A stretch of DNA of 22,664 bases from Acidiphilium sp. CAG:727 (GTDB lineage Bacteria > Bacillota > Clostridia > Christensenellales > Borkfalkiaceae): NCBI GenBank assembly GCA_000437515.1, contig FR898473.1:1-22664 (forward strand). The letters are read 5' to 3'. A model generated the notes under the pieces. It saw only the letters and a list, made by a program, of their open reading frames with translations, ran no database searches and had not been told where the DNA came from. Shown in pieces: positions 7,972 to 15,882 of the stretch (the stretch's first letter is position 1; the number at the start of each line of letters is the position of its first letter). Both the position numbers and the translations under genes were made by a program.

Positions 7972-8030
7972 GCGGGCAACCGCCCTTCCGGAGCATTCTT
8001 CGGCTTCGCCCCGGAATGACGCGGTCGCGA
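7972..8030. repeat. Dispersed-repeat-like hairpin element between zinc-ribbon gene and MFS gene
   Basis: Two adjacent stem-loops fill most of the 107-base gap. The first is GCGG-GCAA-CCGC (7972-7983), a GNRA-type loop. The second has CATTC (7994-7998) pairing GAATG (8014-8018), with an inner GGC/GCC stem around a TTC loop. The text of the second resembles the GAATG-CGAAGCCGAAG class of intergenic repeats that I recall from many bacterial genomes. No T-run follows on the minus strand, so it is not a classic terminator. Repeat status needs the rest of the genome. Confidence 0.5.
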
Positions 8031-8042
8031 GATACTAAGATA

Positions 8043-8753
8043 CTATTTTACGGGCAGATACAACAGGCGGTGGCAGGATTCGCACTCGACTATCTCGCCG
8101 CCTTTGAGTTGCCTTTGCTGCGCGTCGGGAAGATCTTTTCCGCAAGCGCAATAAATTCCGCTCTTGCCGAGTTCGGTAGCCTTATTGAGTACGGGGAAAA
8201 TACGATCCTTTCTCTTTTGTTTATATTTTTCCATGACGTCTTCCGGAATTTGCTTTTCTATCGCCGCAAGTTCCTTTCTGATACCGTCGATTTCGTCTTT
8301 TTTAGAGTCTTTCAAAGCGTTATACTTGGGCATGTATTCTTCGTACTGCTCTTTCATCGCCTTATTTTCGGCTTTGATTTTGGAAAACTCTTTCAGAACG
8401 CCCTTTATATCGCCGGCTACCGCTTCGATAGCCGCCGCAAGCGATTCGATTTCGGAAGACAGGGCCTGCGCTTTCTTCTTGATATATACGACCTGATCGA
8501 GATCGTCGCCGACTTCGAGACCGTCGTATTCTTTGATTTCCTCTTCTAACTTCGCGTAGGTGGAGTTGAGCGACGCGTATTTCGCGACGAGTTCTTCCGC
8601 CCTTTTATCGAGCGCGGATATCTGCTCGTTTACGCTCTTCAAAAACGTCTGCGCCGCGTGGGCTTTCTTTCTCTCTTCGCTTTTTGCGAGTTCGAGTTCG
8701 ATGTCGCGGAGTTTCTTGTCTACTTCCTGATAAGCCAATATTTTATCCAACAT
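8043..8753 (-). CDS. C4-type zinc ribbon protein with long coiled coil (COG1579 type)
   Basis: This 236-residue cytoplasmic protein has a long helical, highly charged region (about residues 1-190) typical of an antiparallel coiled coil. It ends in a zinc ribbon with a CACG knuckle and a CESCHR knuckle about 20 residues apart, then LLYLPVK. This is the COG1579 architecture; proposed roles include nucleic-acid binding, but the function is unsettled. I took the ATG at 8753 because GGAGA sits just upstream and the protein begins MLDKILAYQEVDKKL like its relatives. A longer in-frame reading to 8795 would overlap nif3. It starts 20 bases after nif3, and this nif3-zinc ribbon pairing is common in Firmicutes and other bacteria. 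Confidence 0.88.
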   Translation of the reverse strand: MLDKILAYQEVDKKLRDIELELAKSEERKKAHAAQTFLKSVNEQISALDKRAEELVAKYASLNSTYAKLEEEIKEYDGLEVGDDLDQVVYIKKKAQALSSEIESLAAAIEAVAGDIKGVLKEFSKIKAENKAMKEQYEEYMPKYNALKDSKKDEIDGIRKELAAIEKQIPEDVMEKYKQKRKDRIFPVLNKATELGKSGIYCACGKDLPDAQQRQLKGGEIVECESCHRLLYLPVK

Positions 8754-8773
8754 AATTTTCTCCTTTCCTTCGC

Positions 8774-9547
8774 TCAGGCAAATCTGCCGTCGCAAAAGAA
8801 ATATATTTCTTTATTTTTAAGCGTTTCACGCGCGTAGTCCGCAAAACGCTTCACTCCGAGATTTTCGGAGGCGTAGTGCGTGCAATTTATGACGGAAAGT
8901 CCGTTTTCGATTGCTTTTAATAAAACGTGGTGCGGAATATCCGCAGAAACGACCATATCCGCATTACGTTTAAGCGCCTCTTCGACCTCGGCTTCGCCAA
9001 GCCCCGCGCCGCAAAACGACGCGATTAAGCGTATTTTTTCGGTTTTATCGCCGTAAAGCGAACCTTTATCCGTTCCGAAAACGGTTTTATATCTTTCGAA
9101 TATCCCATTAGCGGTATCGTCGGTTTCGGACAGTCTGCCGTAGCCGACGTTTTCGCCCAGCGGGGTTAAAATTTCGGTGATTTTTCCGCCGAGCCCTTCG
9201 GCAAGGCAATAATCGACGCCCGTTTTCGCGCAATCGAGATTAAGGTGCATAGAGATAACCGCTACGTTATTCTTTACGCAGTTATACAACGCAGAATTTT
9301 CAGAAATCGACTTCAAGGGGTTATATATCGCGGGGTGATGAGTAACGATGAGATTAACTCCCTTTTCAATCGCCGCTTTGACGCTTTCGCCCGTAAGATC
9401 GAGACAGAAAAGTATTTTTTCGATATCGCCCGTATTGCCGACGATTATTCCGCTGTTGTCATAGCCGTTTTCGAGAGCGACAAGTTTATCGGACAGTTCG
9501 ATCGGCGCGTATTCGCATAATTTTTCAAAAACTTCACGGTAATTCAT
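8774..9547 (-). CDS. Nif3-like dinuclear metal centre protein
   Basis: This is a Nif3/YqfO family protein (NGG1p-interacting factor 3 type), 257 residues. These form hexamers with a two-metal site. Ligand motifs are visible: THHPAIYNPLKSI near residue 69, HLNLDCAKTGVDYCLAEGLG near residue 100, and a C-terminal half ending CTHYASENLGVK. It lacks the PII-like insertion carried by longer relatives such as Bacillus YqfO, so it is the short form. Proposed activities include GTP cyclohydrolase-like chemistry, but none is settled. The ATG overlaps the trmK stop as ATGA, so the two are translationally coupled, as in Bacillus yqfN-yqfO. Confidence 0.92.
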   Translation of the reverse strand: MNYREVFEKLCEYAPIELSDKLVALENGYDNSGIIVGNTGDIEKILFCLDLTGESVKAAIEKGVNLIVTHHPAIYNPLKSISENSALYNCVKNNVAVISMHLNLDCAKTGVDYCLAEGLGGKITEILTPLGENVGYGRLSETDDTANGIFERYKTVFGTDKGSLYGDKTEKIRLIASFCGAGLGEAEVEEALKRNADMVVSADIPHHVLLKAIENGLSVINCTHYASENLGVKRFADYARETLKNKEIYFFCDGRFA

Positions 9548-10182
9548 TGTATTATTTTTTCTAATTCGGTTATCCGTTTTTCGATTTCTTTCCGAGAGGT
9601 TTCGGAAGCCTTTTCTTTCGCTTCTTTAAGTTCGTCTATTCTGGAATTTACGAGCGCGATGAAATCTTCGCTTTTTTCGATTAAATTATCCCTGCCGTAT
9701 ATGTAGTCGTCGGCGGTATAAGTTTCGTTACCGCCTTTTTTTGCGAGAATCACGTCGTAAAACTTGCCGTCGCGGAAGGTATAATCGCGTAAAATCTCAT
9801 AGCCGAGAGAAACGAGATCTCTTCTTACCCGTTGTGAATTTTTCATGGGTTGCAAGACGAGATATTCGGGAAGCCTCCCCGCCGCCGCAGCCAAAATATC
9901 CGAGATCGTATCCCCGCCCATGCCGGCAATTAACGCGCAATCGCAATTCCCGACGTTTTCGAACCCGTCGGACACGACCGCGGTATACTTATCGGGAAAA
10001 GTTTCCCGCAGCAACGTTTCGGCTTTTTTAAGACATTCCGCCGAGATGTCCGACGCGATTACCCTGTCGCACTTACGATTTTTCAGCATTTCGTACGCAA
10101 TATATCCGTGATCGCAACCTACGTCGGCGAAAACCTTGCAATCGGGAATAAGCGATAACAGCGTTTCAAATCTTTTAGACAT
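9544..10182 (-). CDS. trmK: tRNA (adenine22-N1)-methyltransferase TrmK
   Basis: TrmK methylates N1 of adenine 22 in the D-loop of some bacterial tRNAs, using SAM. The 212-residue protein has the Rossmann SAM motif VFADVGCDHGYIAYEML near residues 17-33, an acidic strand end (VIASDIS), the family segment LIAGMGGDTISDIL near residues 83-96, and a C-terminal coiled-coil tail rich in Glu and Lys (residues about 165-212) as in Bacillus YqfN. It overlaps the 3' end of sigA by 8 bases and nif3 by 4 bases. The position directly after the primary sigma factor gene is conserved in Firmicutes and supports the assignment. Confidence 0.93.
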   Translation of the reverse strand: MSKRFETLLSLIPDCKVFADVGCDHGYIAYEMLKNRKCDRVIASDISAECLKKAETLLRETFPDKYTAVVSDGFENVGNCDCALIAGMGGDTISDILAAAAGRLPEYLVLQPMKNSQRVRRDLVSLGYEILRDYTFRDGKFYDVILAKKGGNETYTADDYIYGRDNLIEKSEDFIALVNSRIDELKEAKEKASETSRKEIEKRITELEKIIQ

Positions 10183-11233
10183 CTATAAACTCTTTCAGCC
10201 TCTTGCTTCTGGTGGGATGACGCAGTTTGCGTAACGCTTTCGCTTCTATCTGACGAATACGTTCACGCGTAACGTTAAATTCTTTACCGACTTCTTCGAG
10301 AGTTCTCGGTTTGCCGTCGTCAAGACCGTAGCGAAGTCTTAAAACTTTTTCTTCTCTGGGGGTAAGCGTATCTAAAATTTCGAGAAGTTGCTCTTTAAGA
10401 AGATTGCTCGCTACGACGTCGGTCGGAGCAAGAGCCTGTTCGTCTTCGATAAAATCGCCGAGGTGGCTGTCTTCCTCTTCGCCGATAGGCGTTTCGAGAG
10501 AAACGGGATCCTGCGAAATTTTCTGAATCTCGACTACCCTTTGTTCGGGAATACCCATTTCTTTGGCGATTTCTTCGGGCGTCGGTTCTCTGCCGTATTG
10601 CTGTAAAAGCAATCTTTGTACCCTTACGACCTTATTGATCGTTTCTACCATATGAACGGGAATTCTTATCGTCCTTGCCTGGTCGGCTATCGCGCGGGTT
10701 ATCGCCTGACGAATCCACCACGTGGCGTAAGTCGAAAACTTGAAACCTTTCTGATAGTCGAATTTTTCGACCGCCTTCATAAGACCTAAATTGCCTTCCT
10801 GAATAAGGTCGAGAAACTGCATGCCCCTGCCTACGTATCTTTTGGCGATAGACACGACAAGACGAAGGTTCGCGACGGAAAGTTCTCTTTTCGCGCTTTC
10901 GTCGCCGTCCATCATCTTTCTCGCGAGTTCGATTTCGTCGTCGGCGGAAAGAAGGGGTACTTTGCCGATATCTTTGAGATACATCTTGACGGGGTCGTCC
11001 ATGCTTATCTCTTTAAGAAGTTGGTCGTAAAGTTCCTTATCTTTTTCGTAATCGTCGACGATTTTTATGCCGTTTTCTTCAAGAGTCTTATAAATCTCTT
11101 CCATTTGCGTCGAATCGATATCTATCTTTTCGAGTTTATCGCAAAGGGTATCAGAGCCGATACTGCCCTTGGGTTTATAGGTGTTGACGAAATCCGTTTT
11201 TAATTGTTCTAATTGTTCTTCGGTAATGCTCAT
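10175..11233 (-). CDS. sigA: RNA polymerase primary sigma factor SigA (RpoD)
   Basis: This is the housekeeping sigma-70 factor, 352 residues. A region 1.1-like N-terminus precedes DDPVKMYLKDIGKVPLLS (region 1.2). Region 2 carries ELSVANLRLVVSIAKRYVGRGMQFLDLIQEGN and the -10 recognition/melting segment with KFSTYATWWIRQAITRA. Region 3 follows, and region 4 ends in the helix-turn-helix EEVGKEFNVTRERIRQIEAKALRKLRHP. It has no large non-conserved insert, as usual in Firmicutes. A strong GGAGG precedes the ATG. It begins 27 bases after dnaG, the classic macromolecular-synthesis arrangement minus rpsU. It should recognise the TTGACA/TATAAT promoters seen elsewhere in this window. Confidence 0.98.
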   Translation of the reverse strand: MSITEEQLEQLKTDFVNTYKPKGSIGSDTLCDKLEKIDIDSTQMEEIYKTLEENGIKIVDDYEKDKELYDQLLKEISMDDPVKMYLKDIGKVPLLSADDEIELARKMMDGDESAKRELSVANLRLVVSIAKRYVGRGMQFLDLIQEGNLGLMKAVEKFDYQKGFKFSTYATWWIRQAITRAIADQARTIRIPVHMVETINKVVRVQRLLLQQYGREPTPEEIAKEMGIPEQRVVEIQKISQDPVSLETPIGEEEDSHLGDFIEDEQALAPTDVVASNLLKEQLLEILDTLTPREEKVLRLRYGLDDGKPRTLEEVGKEFNVTRERIRQIEAKALRKLRHPTRSKRLKEFIDV

Positions 11234-11260
11234 TTATTTATCCTCCGCCGTTTGATTCGG

Positions 11261-13057
11261 TTATCTTCGACTGACCGACGAAAGTTTCGCCGTCAAGTCT
11301 GATATGGCAAGTAAAAGTTGTTTTCGTTTTTCGGTATCCGTTTCGCCCGCGAATATCGCGTTAAGTTCTTTAAGTTCGTTTTCGAGCGTTTCTTTTTTAA
11401 GCGAGTTTACGCAGTCGATAAAATACCTTATCTCGCCGCGCGTACCGAACACGCTGTCGCCCGCAGAAAGTACGGCGTTATATTCGACGAGTTCGTCGCC
11501 GGCAAATTCACCCGACAATTCGGACGGAAACACTTCTTTACCCGCTTCGCGGTACGACGCGAGTATATCCCACAGTTTTCGGTGAACCGGCGACATATCG
11601 AAGCCGTCCAAACTTACGCCGACCGAGTACGGTTTATTGAAGAGCATCGCGCAGAGCGCGAATCTCGCCGCGGTCGCGTCGCGGGTTTCGGGCGTTTTTT
11701 GCTCTGCCGCGGGTTCGGTCGGTTTTTGTTCGCCGCCCTCGATTTTATAGAGATCTCTGCTTAAAGACTCGTAAGTCGTACCCGTGGTTTTACCGAGTTT
11801 ACGCAGCAAATCTTCTTTTTCGCTGCTCAAATCGACTTTCGCGATTACTTTCAAGGCTTCTTCTATATACTTGCGTCTGCCGACGGTATCCCTTAAATCG
11901 TATTCTTTTTTAAGGTTATAAAGTTTGAAATCCACGAGCGGAATGCTCTGCTTCAACAGGTTGCCGTAGGCTTCCGCGCCGAATTTCTTTATTACGTCGT
12001 CGGGGTCTAACCCTTCGGGCAATCTTACCACCCTTACGGTCAAACCTTCGTTGGCGAGTATATCGAGTCCCCTTACGGTCGCTTTCTGCCCTGCGCCGTC
12101 GCCGTCGTAACTTATAAACACGGTGTCGGCGTAACGCTTTAACATTCTCGCCTGTTCTACCGTAAGCGACGTTCCCATAGAAGCGACTACGTTTCTGAAA
12201 CCGCCCGCGTAGACGGAGATTACATCCATATATCCTTCGACCATGATAATGCTCGATATGCCGTGCAGGTTCTTTTCTTTTTTAAGGTTATTTATATTGT
12301 AAAGCGTTCTGTTTTTTATAAACAGTTCGGTTTCTTTGGTGTTTTTATACTTTGCGAAATTCGGTTTCTTTTCAAGCAGCCTGCCGCCGAAAGCGATGAC
12401 GTTGCCGAGATTGTTTATTATCGGAATAATCAGCCTTCCGCAGAGCGAATCGTACACGAACGATTTACCATCGTCTTTTTGCTTTAACTGGCACACTCCG
12501 CACTTTATCATCTCTTCTTCGGTAAAACCTTTAGATTTAAGGTAATTAGGAAGAGAAAACATATCGAGCGACGCGCCGAGCCCGAACGCCGTGGCGACTT
12601 TTCTGTCGATTTGTCTGCTTTTGAGATATTCGCGGTGAGCGTCGGCTTGTCCGTTACGGAGATTATCGACGTAGAAAAGAGCGGTCGTCTTCATAAGCGA
12701 CAACATTCTCTCTCTGTCCGAGCGGTCTTTTGCAATCTGCTTTACGTCTCTGTCGTCGTCGGGAAGCGCAAGCCCCGCCCTTTCGGCAAGATATTTTACC
12801 GCGCCGACGTAATCGAGATTTTCCATGGTTTCGACGAAGGTTATTACGTCTCCGCCGCGACCGCAACCGAAGCACTTAAAAAACTGCCCCGCCGAATTGA
12901 CCGTAAACGACGGCGTTTTTTCGGAATGACCCGGCAGCGGACAACACGCCCAGTAATTGACGTTGCCGCGTTTTTGCAATACGCAATATTTGCCTACTAC
13001 GTCCACTATGTCGTTTTTGGCTTTGAGTTCGCTTATGAATTTTTCGTCGAACGCCAT
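11261..13057 (-). CDS. dnaG: DNA primase DnaG
   Basis: DnaG makes RNA primers for lagging-strand synthesis with the replicative helicase. The 598-residue protein has an N-terminal zinc-binding domain (C39, H44, C61-type CFGC, then GRGGDV), the primase RNA-polymerase core, a Toprim domain (IMVEGYMDVISVYAGG then ISYDGDGAGQKA, carrying the catalytic Glu and the DxD acid cluster), a linker rich in Glu and Pro, and a C-terminal helicase-binding region. The first zinc ligand pair is spaced C-x4-H (CPLPGH) rather than the common C-x2-H (CPFH). A strong AAGGAGG site precedes the ATG. It lies between dgt and sigA. Confidence 0.97.
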   Translation of the reverse strand: MAFDEKFISELKAKNDIVDVVGKYCVLQKRGNVNYWACCPLPGHSEKTPSFTVNSAGQFFKCFGCGRGGDVITFVETMENLDYVGAVKYLAERAGLALPDDDRDVKQIAKDRSDRERMLSLMKTTALFYVDNLRNGQADAHREYLKSRQIDRKVATAFGLGASLDMFSLPNYLKSKGFTEEEMIKCGVCQLKQKDDGKSFVYDSLCGRLIIPIINNLGNVIAFGGRLLEKKPNFAKYKNTKETELFIKNRTLYNINNLKKEKNLHGISSIIMVEGYMDVISVYAGGFRNVVASMGTSLTVEQARMLKRYADTVFISYDGDGAGQKATVRGLDILANEGLTVRVVRLPEGLDPDDVIKKFGAEAYGNLLKQSIPLVDFKLYNLKKEYDLRDTVGRRKYIEEALKVIAKVDLSSEKEDLLRKLGKTTGTTYESLSRDLYKIEGGEQKPTEPAAEQKTPETRDATAARFALCAMLFNKPYSVGVSLDGFDMSPVHRKLWDILASYREAGKEVFPSELSGEFAGDELVEYNAVLSAGDSVFGTRGEIRYFIDCVNSLKKETLENELKELNAIFAGETDTEKRKQLLLAISDLTAKLSSVSRR

Positions 13058-13111
13058 TATCCGCTCACCTCCTTGCGGTTCGTTTTTTTTGAATATATAC
13101 TCCGTATAATG

Positions 13112-13129
13112 CCGGACGAGAATAATACG
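13112..13129 (-). repeat. Intergenic repeat copy B (dgt-dnaG gap)
   Basis: The plus-strand text CCGGACGAGAATAATACG differs by one base from the copy at 20304-20321 and by two from the one at 19090-19107. On the minus strand it starts immediately after the dgt TAG. With flanking bases it forms an imperfect hairpin (CGTATTAT against ATTATACG, one mismatch) seen only in this copy. Confidence 0.65.
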
Positions 13130-14149
13130 CTATCTTAAAAGGAAATTCTTCGGGACGAAGATTTCTTCGAACGCGTAGACCGCGTAACGATCGGTCATAC
13201 TCGAAATATAGTCCGACACGACCGTATCGTCGTCGCACGAATCGAGTTCCTTTTTATAAAAATCGGGCAACTTATCTTTATTTGCTTTATAGTAGGCGTA
13301 CATAAGTTCTATCATGTGTTCCGCTCTGCCCTCTTCGGCTTTGGCGGCAGACCCGATATATACTTTTTCGAACATGAAGTCGCGAAGTTCTTCCGCCGCT
13401 TCGTCGATGTCTTTGCCGAGCGTGATTTCGCTTCTTCCGAGGCTGCTTTCGTAAACCGACAAAATCATCGAATTTATTCTTTCGCGGGTACTCTTGCCGA
13501 GAAGTTTTTTGGTATTTTCGGGCAAATCGTTTTCGGTGATTATCCCGGCGCGTATGGCGTCGTCGATGTCGTGATTAAGGTACGCTATGCGATCGGAAAA
13601 CGAAACCACTTTACCCTCGCAAGTATGCGGATGCCCCGATTTTTTATGTTCGACTATACCGTCGCGCACTTCGTAGGTAAGGTTAAGCCCTTCGCCGTCG
13701 TTTTCGAGTTTTTCGACTACCCTTAAAGACTGAACGTTATGCTCGAAACCGTGTGGATTAAGTCTGTTTAAGACTCTTTCTCCCGAATGACCGAAAGGCG
13801 TATGACCGAGGTCGTGCCCGAGAGCAATGGCTTCCGACAAATCTTCGTTCAAAGACAGACACCTCGAAATGGAACGCGCTATCTGCGCCACGTCGAGAGT
13901 GTGCGTAAGCCGCGTCATATAGTGATCGCCTTCGGGCGAAAAGAAAACCTGCGTTTTGTTCTTCAGCCTGCGGAAAGCTTTGGAATAAATTATCCTGTCT
14001 CTGTCGCGCTGAAATTCGGTGCGCATAGGGCACGGTTCTTCTTCCCTCGCTCTGCCTTTCGTATTTTCGGAAAAACATGCGAAAGCCGAAAAACACGCGC
14101 GCTCTTTTTCGTACGTTTTTTGTTTTGCGTCGAACAAAATATCGCTCAT
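13130..14149 (-). CDS. dgt: dGTP triphosphohydrolase-like HD-domain protein
   Basis: This HD-superfamily phosphohydrolase is related to Dgt, which splits dGTP or other dNTPs into deoxynucleoside and triphosphate. Visible motifs are RTEFQRDRDRIIYSKAFRRLKNKTQVF, THTLDVAQIARSI (first metal His), GHDLGHTPFGHSGE (HD pair), a distal FEHN segment and SFSDRIAYLNHDIDDA with a further Asp ligand. About 339 residues matches the shorter type 2 Dgt-like family. I prefer the ATG at 14149, five bases after GGTGG, over an in-frame GTG at 14158 with no ribosome site. In Clostridia, dgt often precedes dnaG, as here (72-base gap), which fits nucleotide-pool control beside replication. A copy of the intergenic repeat directly abuts the stop. 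Confidence 0.92.
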   Translation of the reverse strand: MSDILFDAKQKTYEKERACFSAFACFSENTKGRAREEEPCPMRTEFQRDRDRIIYSKAFRRLKNKTQVFFSPEGDHYMTRLTHTLDVAQIARSISRCLSLNEDLSEAIALGHDLGHTPFGHSGERVLNRLNPHGFEHNVQSLRVVEKLENDGEGLNLTYEVRDGIVEHKKSGHPHTCEGKVVSFSDRIAYLNHDIDDAIRAGIITENDLPENTKKLLGKSTRERINSMILSVYESSLGRSEITLGKDIDEAAEELRDFMFEKVYIGSAAKAEEGRAEHMIELMYAYYKANKDKLPDFYKKELDSCDDDTVVSDYISSMTDRYAVYAFEEIFVPKNFLLR

Positions 14150-14259
14150 GGCAACCACCGCCGAAAAGTTATTCTATAATATTATTCTATATAAAACGTA
14201 AAAAATCCTTTATTTTTTGCATTTTTTTCGTAAACTCGGGAATTTTTTTTAATTTCGGT

Positions 14260-14293
14260 AAAAAAAACGGGGTCGGCGTTTTGCCGAGCCCCG
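14260..14293 (-). terminator. Intrinsic terminator of spoIIGA-sigE
   Basis: On the minus strand, CGGGGCTCGGC and GCCGACCCCG pair (one bulged base) around an AAAAC loop, followed by eight T. It lies just after the sigE stop and separates the sporulation operon from dgt. Confidence 0.92.
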
Positions 14294-14299
14294 AATAAT

Positions 14300-15001
14300 T
14301 TAACCCAATCGCTTAAATTCTTTACGGAGTTTATAGACGATTTTCTTCTCTAATCTCGATATGTAACTCTGCGAAATCCCGAGAACGTCGGCGACTTCTT
14401 TTTGCGTTAGTTCTTCTTCTCCCTTAAGCCCGAAACGCAAATCCATTATCTGCCGTTCGCGAGGAGATAATCGTTCTATAGCCTCTCTTAACGTTCTCGT
14501 TTCGTCGGCGTTTTCCATATCCTTATATACTATATCGCTATCCGTGCCGAGTACGTCGGACAAGAGAAGTTCGTTGCCTTCCCAATCGACGTTCAAAGGC
14601 TCGTCGAGAGATATTTCGCCCTTTATTCTCGAAACCTTTCTTAAATACATAAGAATTTCGTTTTCGATGCAACGCGAAGCGTAAGTCGCAAGTTTTATAT
14701 TTTTATCGGCGTTGAAAGTATTTATAGCCTTTATAAGCCCTATCGTTCCGACGGATATAAGGTCGTCCAACTCCACTCCCGTATTGTCGAATTTACGCGC
14801 GACGTACACTACGAGCCGTAAATTATGTTCGATAAGGTCTTGTCTGACTTTTTCTTCGCCCCGACAAAGCAGCGAAATTTTCTCCTGTTCTTCGTCCGGA
14901 GAATAAGGCGAAGGAAGCGCGTCCGCGCCCGTTACGTAGTTGACGTAATCGTCGTTTACGCAGAATAATTTTTTGAGAACGGCTTTAATTTCAGTTAACA
15001 T
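14300..15001 (-). CDS. sigE: Mother-cell sporulation sigma factor SigE (pro-SigE)
   Basis: SigE directs early mother-cell gene expression in sporulation and is made as an inactive, membrane-associated precursor. The 233-residue protein carries the SigE signature ALPSPYSPDEEQ, region 2 NLRLVVYVARKFDNTG with DLISVGTIGLIKAINTF and LATYASRCIENEILMYLR, the diagnostic SLDEPLNVDWEGNELLLSDVLGTD, and region 4 VADVLGISQSYISRLEKK. The pro-sequence before ALPSP is about 28 residues, roughly 7-8 shorter than the equivalent part of B. subtilis pro-SigE as I recall it. It begins 8 bases after spoIIGA, which encodes its presumed processing protease, and a strong terminator follows. Confidence 0.97.
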   Translation of the reverse strand: MLTEIKAVLKKLFCVNDDYVNYVTGADALPSPYSPDEEQEKISLLCRGEEKVRQDLIEHNLRLVVYVARKFDNTGVELDDLISVGTIGLIKAINTFNADKNIKLATYASRCIENEILMYLRKVSRIKGEISLDEPLNVDWEGNELLLSDVLGTDSDIVYKDMENADETRTLREAIERLSPRERQIMDLRFGLKGEEELTQKEVADVLGISQSYISRLEKKIVYKLRKEFKRLG

Positions 15002-15009
15002 ATTTTCAC

Positions 15010-15828
15010 CTACGCCAAAATCGGACTTAACAATAAATCGAATTCGTTTTGCGCCGAAAACGGCGAAGAACTCACTCCCATCATTACGTTATATATTATA
15101 TTCGGACGAGTTCCCGAATATATCACCATTCTTTCGGGCTTATAGACTTTAATTTTCGTTTCGCCCGCCAAGGTTTTAGCCGTAATCTCGCCGACGTAAA
15201 ACTTATTCATATCGATATTAAAAAATTTACGTCTGAACGCCTCAACGGAACAAATAACAACGGGGCAACCCGATTTTTTATATCTCAGTCCGTTGCCGCT
15301 GTCTACAAAACCTTTAAGACTAAAACTTTCGCCGCCGAAACAAACGGATACTTCCGCCGAAAATTTATAATTCGTCTTTCTGACGTATATCTTTTTGACA
15401 ACTGCGTTTATCGCGTAATACAGAGCGATACCGCAGAGTACGCAGAACCCCACGGGAAGTTTGCCGTCGCCGAATCCGGTAAGGACGTCGTATTTCGCCC
15501 CCAGCAGAAAAGAAAAAGCGACGACCGCTCCGCCGAACAGAAAGGTATATAAAATAAACAAACAATAACAAAATAGGTACTCCCTGATATTCCGGAACTT
15601 GCCGCTTATCGCCGAAATCACCATTCCGACCGCAACTTTTGCCGAGAACAGCGCTCCTTTATTAATCGATAACGTAGGGATAACGAAAGCAGCGACCGTT
15701 CCGACGACGGCAGAGAGTAACGCGAGTAAAAAATTCGGTTTTAATTTGAGCGTCTTTCTCGACAGTGATATGAGAAGATAATCTATCGCCATATTGTCGA
15801 TTATGACGTATTCGACGTAAACGACCAT
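15010..15828 (-). CDS. spoIIGA: Sigma-E processing peptidase SpoIIGA
   Basis: SpoIIGA is the membrane aspartic protease that cleaves pro-SigE after a signal from the forespore. The 272-residue protein has about five membrane helices in residues 1-145. A soluble domain follows, carrying FVDSGNGL with the probable catalytic Asp at about residue 176, as in the family. The N-terminus MVVYVEYVIIDNMAIDYLL matches the first helix of SpoIIGA proteins, which fixes the start at 15828 although no Shine-Dalgarno precedes it. The -10 of the likely promoter ends at 15835, so the message may be leaderless or nearly so. It forms an operon with sigE and is divergent from the transcarbamylase-like gene at 15990. 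Confidence 0.94.
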   Translation of the reverse strand: MVVYVEYVIIDNMAIDYLLISLSRKTLKLKPNFLLALLSAVVGTVAAFVIPTLSINKGALFSAKVAVGMVISAISGKFRNIREYLFCYCLFILYTFLFGGAVVAFSFLLGAKYDVLTGFGDGKLPVGFCVLCGIALYYAINAVVKKIYVRKTNYKFSAEVSVCFGGESFSLKGFVDSGNGLRYKKSGCPVVICSVEAFRRKFFNIDMNKFYVGEITAKTLAGETKIKVYKPERMVIYSGTRPNIIYNVMMGVSSSPFSAQNEFDLLLSPILA

Positions 15829-15834
15829 ACCACG

Positions 15835-15868
15835 ATTATAAAACTATTACACGCCTGTTTTTTGACAA
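15835..15868 (-). promoter_or_regulatory. Candidate Spo0A-activated spoIIGA promoter with 22-base spacer
   Basis: On the minus strand, TTGTCA (15863-15868) and TATAAT (15835-15840) lie 22 bases apart. The B. subtilis spoIIG promoter is known for such a 22-base spacing and for Spo0A boxes over its -35. Here TTGTCAAA (15861-15868) overlaps the -35 and differs from the 0A consensus TTGTCGAA by one base. The start of transcription would fall at or beside the spoIIGA ATG. Confidence 0.6.
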
Positions 15869-15882
15869 GTTTAATCGTTTGG

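Noticed and set aside
13112..13129. Repeat read as a promoter (TTGTCC near TATAAT in one copy)
   Set aside because: The elements would be two bases apart, and the pattern is not kept in the other copies.
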